64,000 bases of DNA, taken from assembly GCA_024397995.1 (NCBI GenBank), contig CP073746.1, positions 2,663,501-2,727,500 of the forward strand. The letters are read 5' to 3'. Both the position numbers and the translations under genes were made by a program. Shown in pieces: positions 33,589 to 40,578 of the stretch. The notes under the pieces were generated by a model, which was not told where the DNA came from, did not search any database, and saw only the letters and a program-made list of their open reading frames with translations. This DNA is from a bacterium SCSIO 12827. GTDB taxonomy: Bacteria > Pseudomonadota > Alphaproteobacteria > Rhodospirillales > Casp-alpha2. Each line of letters begins with the position of its first letter. Positions within the stretch are counted from its first letter, which is position 1.

Positions 33589-34236
33589 CTACTGGCCGAA
33601 GCCGAAGGCGTCGCGTTCGATCTCCATGAACAACTTGCCGATGGTCCCCAACGGCATGTACACGGCCGCTGACTTGGCCTTTTCCATATCGGTGAAGAAA
33701 TGGCCGGCCCAAGGCGCCAGATGCCTTTCAAAAAACATGCGCTGACGCTCCAAGCTCGCCGGCTGCCCGAAGGCTCCGGTGATCAGGCCGTGCATGACCT
33801 CACAGACAAAGGCAATGTGGTCTTCCGGGTCGCTGACGCCGTCGGCGCGGGCGATGCCCAACTCTCCAAGATCGCGGCGCAGGTCGGCCAGCGGCTTCTC
33901 GTAGATGAATCCTGTCAGGTATTGCGAACCGTAGGGCGCCAACTCGCCACCGGCGCCAAATCCATAAAACAACACCGTGAATTCTTCCTCGGCGACCACC
34001 TGGGTGGTGCGCTTGGCCAGGGCGGCCAGGGAATTGATCGCTTGGCCCAGGGGGCTTTCGTCGCCGCTCAGCTCGCGAACAAAGGCGATGGTGTCGTCAT
34101 CCATCGGCTTGGCCAACAGCCGCGACAACAACGCATAAATACCGGCCCGCTGCATGTCCTCTTCGGGCACGGCGGTCTGACCGGTCTTTGTTTCGGTATC
34201 GGAAAGCGGCCGTTCTCCCTTGGCAGCGCTTCCCAT
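33589..34236 (-). CDS. TorD-family molybdoenzyme chaperone
   Basis: A 215-residue cytoplasmic chaperone of the TorD/DmsD type. It is all-helical, with L-L-S-R-L-L-A-K-P, E-E-F-T-V-L-F-Y-G, then P-Y-G-S-Q-Y-L-T-G, E-P-x-D-H family equivalent D-P-E-D-H-I-A-F, and F-F-E-R-H-L-A-P-W. Such proteins hold the apo-enzyme, guard its Tat signal and help load the cofactor. The partner is most likely the Tat-tagged FdhA. Start 34236 is chosen by a GGAGG site 11 bases upstream. A longer frame reaches back to 34416 but reads as unlikely sequence. Confidence 0.88.
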   Translation of the reverse strand: MGSAAKGERPLSDTETKTGQTAVPEEDMQRAGIYALLSRLLAKPMDDDTIAFVRELSGDESPLGQAINSLAALAKRTTQVVAEEEFTVLFYGFGAGGELAPYGSQYLTGFIYEKPLADLRRDLGELGIARADGVSDPEDHIAFVCEVMHGLITGAFGQPASLERQRMFFERHLAPWAGHFFTDMEKAKSAAVYMPLGTIGKLFMEIERDAFGFGQ

Positions 34237-34533
34237 GGTGGCGTTGGCCTCCACTTGGATAATCCTTGCTCTCCTTCCGTCGGCTTCGCCTGTTAATTCG
34301 GCGAATTCCGAAGCCTTAAGAAGCGGGCTTGTTTTTACGCGGCGGCCCCCCCAACCGGCCAACCGCGGATACTTCTTCCCGCTAATATACCAAGTGAACG
34401 CCTTTTCGCCCCTCAAGTCAACGGACCGCCTATTCCGCCATGCGGAAAAAACAGGGCTAAACCCCCAATTTTTTCATGGGCTTAACCCATCTTGACCGAT
34501 GAAATCCAAGGTTCCCGGGAACGCTGGGACGAG
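34237..34533 (-). promoter_or_regulatory. Promoter region of the periplasmic formate dehydrogenase operon
   Basis: The 297-base gap between DUF3306 and the TorD-like gene has no likely gene and is locally AT-richer around 34330-34460. It contains TATACCAA at 34386-34393 (half of the palindrome described at 22623), and the short inverted repeat ATGGGCTTAACCCAT at 34476-34490. It should hold the promoter for the TorD-fdh operon and the end of the fdhD operon. Confidence 0.4.
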
Positions 34534-35340
34534 TCAGCCGAGATCGTCCTCGGCCTCACCCAGATCGTCGTCGTCACCCTCAACGGCCGTCTCCAGGCGT
34601 CTGGCCGGTTCCGGCAGGGTTTCGGGCGCAGGGTTGCGCTGTCCGGGGGACTGATAATAGGGATTCGGCGTATAGGTCGGCAGACGGACGCTCGATCCGC
34701 CCCGATCCTGCACGCGGCGGGCCTTGTCGGAGACGGATTCTTCCGCTTCGGCAGCTTCGGCAGCCTCAACCCCCTCATTTTTCGCCGCTTCCGCCGTTTC
34801 GACACCGCCGTCCGCCGCGGAATCTTCGGGTGCGGCTGTTTCTTCCGGAACCTCTTCTTCCTTCGGCGTGTCACGCCAAGCGTAGCCGCCCTCGTTCGGG
34901 CGATAGGCAGAAGCCCCGGCGGCCAATTGCGCCATCATGGAATAGTCTTCCCCGTATTCATGCATGCCGTCGATAAGGCTGAAGGCAGGATCGCTGAGCC
35001 ACAGCTTTCGCAGGGCTTGGCGGCGCAGGAAATCAGGCACCCGTTTATCCATGAAACCGGTGAAATCGCTGTCCGGGGTCAATTCATCAAGCGGCGGCAG
35101 GGTCTCCACATAGGCCGCTTCTTCGGCGGTCAACTCGCGGACATCGTCATCGGCAGCTGCACCCTCGTCCCCTGTCGCCAACGGAGATTCCGCAACCGCG
35201 GCCTGTGGCATTCCCGCGACCGGCCCAGCGGCACCGCGGCGGGCGACCTCTACAGGAGGCTCATCGACGGCCTCGCCCTTGGCACGCGTGCGCTTCAGGC
35301 GGGACCAGCGGCTCAGAGGGTTTTCGTCATCCGCACTCAT
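34534..35340 (-). CDS. DUF3306 protein of formate dehydrogenase locus
   Basis: A 268-residue protein. The conserved part is at residues about 65-125: L-P-P-L-D-E-L-T-P-D-S-D-F-T-G-F-M, then V-P-D-F-L-R-R-Q-A-L-R-K-L-W-L-S-D-P. It starts N-P-L-S-R-W-S-R-L-K, also typical. The remainder is acidic and Pro/Ala-rich and probably disordered. DUF3306 genes travel with DUF3305, fdhD and Tat-exported formate dehydrogenases; the biochemical role is unknown. It overlaps DUF3305 by four bases and ends the fdhD operon. Confidence 0.85.
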   Translation of the reverse strand: MSADDENPLSRWSRLKRTRAKGEAVDEPPVEVARRGAAGPVAGMPQAAVAESPLATGDEGAAADDDVRELTAEEAAYVETLPPLDELTPDSDFTGFMDKRVPDFLRRQALRKLWLSDPAFSLIDGMHEYGEDYSMMAQLAAGASAYRPNEGGYAWRDTPKEEEVPEETAAPEDSAADGGVETAEAAKNEGVEAAEAAEAEESVSDKARRVQDRGGSSVRLPTYTPNPYYQSPGQRNPAPETLPEPARRLETAVEGDDDDLGEAEDDLG

Positions 35341-35864
35341 TCATCCGTCTCCACCAGAGGCCGCGGGCGCATATCGCCCTTGCGCGGATCATAGGCCTTG
35401 TTGCGTTTGCGTTTGACGAATTGTTCTTCGACATGAAAGGTGTCGACGAAAGTGCCGATCCAGGCCGCCAGTTCCTCGGGCATGGGCACTCCTTCGACGA
35501 TCATTTCCGAATCTTCCGTATAGCTTTCCGCTTCGTAAGGACAGGCCGTGACCAGTTTCGGCACGACCTCTTCGTCCTCGGCCTCTTCGCCCGGGGTCAG
35601 CACGACGTAGACGTGAGGTTGAAAATTGCTGAGGTTGGCCTTGTATCCTCCCGTTTCGCCGGCAAACAGTTCCAATTCCAGGGTCGCGGCATGAAAATGG
35701 CTCCAGCCCTCGCCCTCGCGGATCAGACGCCAGCCCTCGCCCGCATCCAAGCCCGGCATCCCGGGAACCACGGCGACCGGATGATAGGAATAATCCTGCC
35801 AGGGGTTGTCGATCTTCCGGCGCTCGATGATGACGCCGAGCATGACCGTTTGGCGCCGGCTCAT
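35337..35864 (-). CDS. DUF3305 protein of formate dehydrogenase locus
   Basis: A 175-residue protein with the family N-terminus V-I-I-E-R-R-K-I-D-N-P-W-Q-D-Y-S-Y-H-P, then L-E-L-F-A-G-E-T-G-G-Y-K and H-V-Y-V-V-L-T-P. The C-terminus is basic (F-V-K-R-K-R-N-K). It has no cysteine-rich motif or signal, so it is cytoplasmic. It overlaps mobA and DUF3306 by four bases on each side, implying translational coupling and a role in enzyme maturation. The function is unknown. Confidence 0.87.
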   Translation of the reverse strand: MSRRQTVMLGVIIERRKIDNPWQDYSYHPVAVVPGMPGLDAGEGWRLIREGEGWSHFHAATLELELFAGETGGYKANLSNFQPHVYVVLTPGEEAEDEEVVPKLVTACPYEAESYTEDSEMIVEGVPMPEELAAWIGTFVDTFHVEEQFVKRKRNKAYDPRKGDMRPRPLVETDE

Positions 35865-36487
35865 TGTACGGCCTCCGCGAACAGGGTCTCGGCCTCGGCC
35901 AAATTCTCCGGCTTGTTGATGTTGAAGAAGGGATCAAACGGGTCCGTCGGAAAGTCGACATGAACGATGCGGTACCGCGCGGTCCAGGCATCGATCTTGC
36001 GCATGTCTTCTTGCGTCATCGCGGCGCGCAGATCGTCGGCCAGCGCGACCGGCCAAAGGGCAAACACCGGATGGGTGCGGTAGCCGGATTGGGCGCAGGC
36101 GATCTCGGCCCCGTCGTCTTCGACCGCACGGTGCAAACGCTGAACCAGTGTGTCGGGAAAGAACGGCGCGTCGGTGGCGAAGGACGCCAGCCATTTGGCT
36201 TCGGGATGCGCCTGTCGCGCCCATTCCATGCCCGTCAGAACACCCGCCAGCGGCCCCGCATGACCGTCGATCACATCCACCGCCGTCGGCAGGCCATAAG
36301 CCGCGAAGCGCGCCGGATCGCCGTTGACGTTGAGCAACAGGTCCGCGACCTGCGGCCGGGCCCGCGCCACCACGTGATCCAGGATCGGCTTACCGCCGAG
36401 CGTGCGCAGCGGCTTGTCGCCGCCGCCCATGCGCCGCGCCAGGCCGCCGGCCAACAACACGCCAACCGTATCGACGGGCGCCGTCAT
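35861..36487 (-). CDS. mobA: Molybdenum cofactor guanylyltransferase MobA
   Basis: A 208-residue nucleotidyltransferase with the signature L-L-A-G-G-L-A-R-R-M-G-G-G-D-K-P-L, then N-V-N-G-D, G-P-L-A-G-V-L-T-G and F-A-T-D-A-P-F-F-P. It ends F-F-N-I-N-K-P-E-N-L. It adds GMP to Mo-molybdopterin to give the bis-MGD cofactor used by both formate dehydrogenases here. It overlaps fdhD by four bases. Confidence 0.93.
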   Translation of the reverse strand: MTAPVDTVGVLLAGGLARRMGGGDKPLRTLGGKPILDHVVARARPQVADLLLNVNGDPARFAAYGLPTAVDVIDGHAGPLAGVLTGMEWARQAHPEAKWLASFATDAPFFPDTLVQRLHRAVEDDGAEIACAQSGYRTHPVFALWPVALADDLRAAMTQEDMRKIDAWTARYRIVHVDFPTDPFDPFFNINKPENLAEAETLFAEAVQ

Positions 36488-37419
36488 CGGCTGCCCTTAC
36501 GGCGCAGTTCAAGGGGTTCGTCCGCCGCTTCGCCGTGGTCGGCGTCGAATTCGATGCGGTCCTGGCCGGCCAGGGCGATGAAACGCCGGCCCTTGGCCCG
36601 GCCGATCAGGGTCAGGCCGACCTGATTGGCAAGGTCCACGCCCCAGGCCGTAAAGCCCGAGCGGGAGACCAAAACGGGGATTTCCATCTGCACCGTCTTG
36701 ATGACCATTTCCGAGGTCAGCCGTCCGGTGGTGTAGAAGATTTTGTCGCGTCCCGACCAGCCGTGCAGAAACATGAAGCCGGCGATCTTGTCGACGGCGT
36801 TGTGGCGGCCGACGTCTTCCATATACAGCAGCGGGCGGTCGTCCTTGCACAGCACGCAACCGTGGATGGCGCCCGCTTCCAGATAGAGGCTCGGCGCCGT
36901 GTTGATCTTCTTCATCAGGGTGAACAGCCAGGACGTCTTGATCGTCGCGTTCTCGGCCAGTTTCACGCTCTCGAATTTTTCCATGACGTCGCCGAACACC
37001 GTGCCCTGGGCACAGCCGGAGGTCAGGGTCTTCTTCTTCAGCTTTTCCTCGAAATTCGTTTCGCGCTCCGTGCGCACGACGACGACTTCCAGATCGTCGT
37101 CGAATTCCACCGCCGTGACCACGTCGTCGGGGCGCAGCATGTTCTGGTTCACCAGATAGCCGACGGCGAGATATTCCGGATAATCGCAGATCGTCATCAT
37201 GGTGACGATCTCGCGGCCGTTGAGGAACAGGGTCAGGGGGCGTTCCACGGTGACCGAGGCGATCACGGGTGAGCCGTCCTGGTCGATGCCGGGCACCTGT
37301 TCGGTCAGGCGCGGATCGTCCGGGTTCGGCTTGACGACAAGCTCGCCCACGCCATCCTCATAGACGGCCGTCAACGGGCTGTCGCCCGACGCACCGGAAT
37401 CGTTGTCGCTTTGGCTCAC
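36484..37419 (-). CDS. fdhD: FdhD-type sulfurtransferase for formate dehydrogenase, with single-Cys motif
   Basis: A 311-residue protein counted from the GTG at 37419, which has a GGGAGAACAAGGC ribosome site; a TTG five codons upstream is possible. Family features are R-P-L-T-L-F-L-N-G-R-E-I, Y-L-V-N-Q, H-G-C-V-L, M-E-D-V-G-R-H-N-A-V-D-K and T-T-G-R-L-T-S-E-M. FdhD transfers sulfur from IscS to the molybdenum cofactor. The usual C-x-x-C loop reads T-S-G-C-A-Q-G-T, with only the first Cys kept. In E. coli the first Cys is the more important. It leads the fdhD-mobA-DUF3305-DUF3306 operon. Confidence 0.9.
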   Translation of the reverse strand: MSQSDNDSGASGDSPLTAVYEDGVGELVVKPNPDDPRLTEQVPGIDQDGSPVIASVTVERPLTLFLNGREIVTMMTICDYPEYLAVGYLVNQNMLRPDDVVTAVEFDDDLEVVVVRTERETNFEEKLKKKTLTSGCAQGTVFGDVMEKFESVKLAENATIKTSWLFTLMKKINTAPSLYLEAGAIHGCVLCKDDRPLLYMEDVGRHNAVDKIAGFMFLHGWSGRDKIFYTTGRLTSEMVIKTVQMEIPVLVSRSGFTAWGVDLANQVGLTLIGRAKGRRFIALAGQDRIEFDADHGEAADEPLELRRKGSR

Positions 37420-37652
37420 GCCTTGTTCTCCCAAAACCGGCCACTGTCGGAAGCAACCGGACAGCCCATTACCGCAGGCCCGCCCGCACCGCCGGTCTTG
37501 ATCGCCGGGGTCACGGAATGCCCCAAAACATGGGGATCGCGAGTGTCGGCGGCAAGGGTCAAGAAATCAAGGGGCCGGACGTCTCGGCAATCTCAACGTT
37601 TCCTGCTATGAGAAATTCCATCGCAATCCCACCCTCGCTTCAGAGTCGGCCC

Positions 37653-38285
37653 ATGCCTTTCCCCGACATCATCCTGATCCGCCACGGCCAGACCGAATTC
37701 AACCGCGAGGGCCGCATCCAGGGCCACGGTAATTCGGTCCTCACCGAATTGGGTCAGGCCCAGGCGGCGGCCTACGGCCGGCTGCTCGCCGAGCGGTTTG
37801 CCCCACTCACCCCCTTCGCCCTTTACCGCAGTCCCGCCGGGCGCTGCGAACAAACAACGGCCCTGGCCTGCGCCGCCGCGGGGCTCGATCCACGCGCCTT
37901 CACCATCGACGAGCGGCTGAAGGAAAAAGGCTATGGCCGCTGGGAGGGCATGACGCGCCCGGAAATTGCCACGGCCGGCGACGAGGCAGATCTGGGCGCC
38001 ATGGACGCCGATCCCTGGGGCCACCGCCCGCCCGGCGGCGGCGAGACCCTGACCGAGGTCATGGAACGGGCCCACGGCTGGCTCCTGAGCCTTGCCTCCG
38101 CGCAGCCTGTCATCGTGGTGTGTCACGGCGGCACGGGGCGCACTTTAATCCGCCGCTACCTGGGCCTGGACGCCCAGGAAACCATGGACATTTCCATGCG
38201 TCAGGACGTGGTGTTCCATCTGTCCGCACGCGGGCTCGATGTGATTGAGACCGGCGTGGACATGAGCAAACTGAATTTTGGTTAA
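37653..38285 (+). CDS. Histidine phosphatase family protein
   Basis: A 210-residue phosphoglycerate-mutase-like phosphatase. The catalytic motif is L-I-R-H-G-Q-T-E-F-N-R-E-G-R-I-Q-G (His near residue 10). Arg in Y-R-S-P-A-G-R-C and the second His in V-C-H-G-G-T-G-R complete the site. The substrate is unknown; CobC-like or general sugar-phosphate phosphatases fit. Start ATG 37653 places the motif at the usual distance. It is divergent from fdhD and convergent with the DUF1330 gene. Confidence 0.85.
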   Translation: MPFPDIILIRHGQTEFNREGRIQGHGNSVLTELGQAQAAAYGRLLAERFAPLTPFALYRSPAGRCEQTTALACAAAGLDPRAFTIDERLKEKGYGRWEGMTRPEIATAGDEADLGAMDADPWGHRPPGGGETLTEVMERAHGWLLSLASAQPVIVVCHGGTGRTLIRRYLGLDAQETMDISMRQDVVFHLSARGLDVIETGVDMSKLNFG

Positions 38286-38295
38286 TTTATAAAAA

Positions 38296-38586
38296 TCAGT
38301 CGACGCCGTCGACCACAAACAGCGTACCCGCCGCCGACGCCAGGCGAATGGCCAACGGTTTGGCGTATGCGGGTGAGGCGTGCCAGGCCTTGGCCGCCGC
38401 CATGTCGGGAAAGCGCAGGACGACGGTTCGCGATGATGGGACAGCCCCCTCAAGCGCAACCTGTTCGCCGCCACGCACAATGTATTCACCACCGTACGCA
38501 GCGATCGTCGCCGGCACCAGGGCCTGGTATTCCTTGAAGGTTTCCGGATCGGTGATGTCGATCTGGGCAATCACGTAGGCGGCCAT
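38296..38586 (-). CDS. DUF1330 protein
   Basis: A 96-residue ferredoxin-fold (dimeric alpha/beta barrel) protein typical of DUF1330: A-Y-V-I-A-Q-I-D-I-T-D-P-E-T-F-K-E-Y near the start, then G-G-E-Y-I-V-R-G-G, and F-P-D-M-A-A-A-K-A-W-H-A-S-P-A-Y. The biochemical function of the family is unknown. It lies 47 bases downstream of the cupin gene stop on the same strand, so the two may be cotranscribed. Confidence 0.88.
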   Translation of the reverse strand: MAAYVIAQIDITDPETFKEYQALVPATIAAYGGEYIVRGGEQVALEGAVPSSRTVVLRFPDMAAAKAWHASPAYAKPLAIRLASAAGTLFVVDGVD

Positions 38587-38633
38587 CGGTGGCGTCCTCC
38601 CTCTCCGTCGTCAAATCGGTATGAACAGGAAGG

Positions 38634-39287
38634 CTACCCCAGATGGCCCTGCTTGACCCAGAGCAAACAGCCGTCATCCGTGCGCGGCGAATGAAAACTG
38701 CCGGGCGGCAGGCGGAACCAGGTGCCCTTGCCGTGAATACCATTCTCATCCTCGACACGGCCTTCGAGAACCAGGACCTCCTCGCCGCCGGGATGGCTGT
38801 GGGGTGCGGCGACGCAGCCCGCTCCCATCTTGGTCAGCCATACGCGCTCCGCCCCGTATTGATAGAGCGGCATGCGGAACAGACCCGGCATGTCACCGGC
38901 AACCCAATTCCCCGCCTTGGTATCGATGGCCACCTGCTCCTGGTCGTCCGGGTCCATCTGACGCAGTTTGACGAAGATGGTGCAGCCGGGTGCGGTCCGG
39001 GGCGCATGGCTTGAGCCGACGGGATTGCGCACATAGGTGCCGGCGGGAAAATCGCCGTGCTCGTCGGAAAACACGCCTTCCAAAACCATGAACTCCTCAC
39101 CGCCACCGTGGCGATGGGTGGGGAATTCGGATCCCGGGGCATAGCGGACGATGCTGGTCGCCCGGGCGACCTCGTCGCCGTCACGCTCCAGCATGCGGCG
39201 CTCGACGCCGGGCGACGGCGACGGCACCCAGTCAAGAGCGGTTGAATCGACGATGGCCGGCCGGGAAAGGTTGGCGTGAAGCTTCAT
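38634..39287 (-). CDS. Double-cupin protein (ChrR-like cupin)
   Basis: A 217-residue protein made of two cupin domains. The first has T-H-R-H-G-G-G-E-E-F-M-V-L-E-G with metal-binding His and Glu. The second has P-H-S-H-P-G-G-E-E-V-L-V-L-E-G. Both end in P-G-S-F/S-H-S/A-P-R-T. It resembles the ChrR-type cupin but lacks the zinc-binding anti-sigma N-terminus, so it is probably not an anti-sigma factor. It could be a small metal-dependent dioxygenase or a sensor of reactive species. Start 39287 is chosen because the upstream frame is non-coding in character. Confidence 0.8.
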   Translation of the reverse strand: MKLHANLSRPAIVDSTALDWVPSPSPGVERRMLERDGDEVARATSIVRYAPGSEFPTHRHGGGEEFMVLEGVFSDEHGDFPAGTYVRNPVGSSHAPRTAPGCTIFVKLRQMDPDDQEQVAIDTKAGNWVAGDMPGLFRMPLYQYGAERVWLTKMGAGCVAAPHSHPGGEEVLVLEGRVEDENGIHGKGTWFRLPPGSFHSPRTDDGCLLWVKQGHLG

Positions 39288-39418
39288 GGATCGGGTCTCC
39301 GTCACATGCGCTGTTGAGGATGTTCCGACAATCCTGGCCGCCCCGCCAAGGCCGTGCAAGCCTTCCCATGGGACAAGCACCTTTTCCCCGCCGGCACTTG
39401 TTTTCAAAGCATCGTGGC

Positions 39419-40036
39419 CTAGCCCCGGAACCACCGCGCCGCCAACGCGTCGGCGCGCGTCAGCCGCGCCGCCAGATACGCCTTGGTCTCCGCCTGGCCC
39501 TGGCTTTCGTCGCAGCACCAGCGGCGAATAACGGCAAGAAACAGCAGGGTCAGGCCGATTTCCTCGATCTGCCGCTGTCGCCCCATTGCCCCCATGCCCG
39601 CCGCGTCGCGCAGCCATTGGATCAGCCGCGACAGGTCAAACACCATCGGCACGTAATGGTGCGGATGGAACAGCCACAGTTTGCCCGCCAGCATCTGGAC
39701 CGTGACGGCCCGGTGGGGCGCCAAGGCATCGAACCACCGCAGCAACAGGATGTTCAGCCGGTCCCTGACCGGTTGCCGCGCGAACCCCGGGGGCGGGGCC
39801 GCCAGCATGGCGTCCCGCGCCCGGGCGAACCAGGCATTGGCGATGGCGTCCTTGTCGCGGAAATGACGGGCCAGGTCCGCCGGGGACAGGCCCAGATCGG
39901 CCGCCAGGGCGCTCAGGCTGAGCGCGTCCCACCCTGCCCCATCGGCCAGGGACAGCGCGCGATCAAGGATCTCATCCGCCGATGGCGAGGCCGTGGCGGT
40001 CTTCGGTGTGGCGGGTTTCCGTCGGGGTGCCGCCAT
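39419..40036 (-). CDS. TetR-family transcriptional regulator
   Basis: A 205-residue regulator. After a basic, Pro/Thr-rich lead, residues about 18-65 form a TetR helix-turn-helix (I-L-D-R-A-L-S-L-A-D, then L-S-L-S-A-L-A-A-D-L-G-L-S-P-A-D-L-A-R-H-F-R-D-K). The C-terminal ligand domain is helical and has a C-C pair near the end. Its targets are unknown. It lies 23 bases downstream of the ankyrin gene on the same strand. Confidence 0.82.
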   Translation of the reverse strand: MAAPRRKPATPKTATASPSADEILDRALSLADGAGWDALSLSALAADLGLSPADLARHFRDKDAIANAWFARARDAMLAAPPPGFARQPVRDRLNILLLRWFDALAPHRAVTVQMLAGKLWLFHPHHYVPMVFDLSRLIQWLRDAAGMGAMGRQRQIEEIGLTLLFLAVIRRWCCDESQGQAETKAYLAARLTRADALAARWFRG

Positions 40037-40059
40037 GGGCGCCTCCCGTCGAAGTTGGG

Positions 40060-40362
40060 TCAGTAGACCAGCTTGCGGATATCGTCGGCATTGGACGACC
40101 ATTTGGACCAATCGCGCACGCCCATGCCCCAATTGTTGACGGTCGCCTTGTCGATGCCCTGGTCGATCAGCCATTGGCAGGTCTTGGTCTGCCCGGCCGC
40201 CGCTGCGTACATCAATGCCGAATTGCCGTGCGCGTCGATGGTGTCGACCTTCATGCCCGCATCCAGCGCCTGTTGCAGGCTGTCGCGGTCGCCGCGCTGG
40301 GCGGCCAGCATGAAGTCGTCGACGGAAAGTCCATTCTTGCCGGATGCGATAGGGTTTGCCAT
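40060..40362 (-). CDS. Small ankyrin-repeat protein
   Basis: A 100-residue protein with two ankyrin-type units: D-F-M-L-A-A-Q-R-G-D-R-D-S-L-Q-Q-A-L-D-A-G, then D-A-H-G-N-S-A-L-M-Y-A-A-A-A-G, then a Q-W-L-I-D-Q-G-I-D helix. It should serve as a protein-binding adaptor. The ATG follows GGGAGGAAAAGGCACGCA. There is no signal peptide. It heads a likely two-gene unit with the TetR gene and is divergent from the large iron-sulfur protein gene. Confidence 0.8.
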   Translation of the reverse strand: MANPIASGKNGLSVDDFMLAAQRGDRDSLQQALDAGMKVDTIDAHGNSALMYAAAAGQTKTCQWLIDQGIDKATVNNWGMGVRDWSKWSSNADDIRKLVY

Positions 40363-40578
40363 TGCGTGCCTTTTCCTCCCTTTCCGGGGCTTTTTATTGT
40401 GCCCGGTGGTCCCCACATAGTTAGGGTCTGGGATTTGGAATGTAAACGGCCCAAACAGAAGGGGCGAATACCCCTACTCGCACACCGTTTTTATTCTCTG
40501 TAAAATAGCCTAAACAAAATACATGTTCGAACGCACGAGCGTCACCAGAAGGGCGCCGGATAGGGAAGCATCGGTCTT

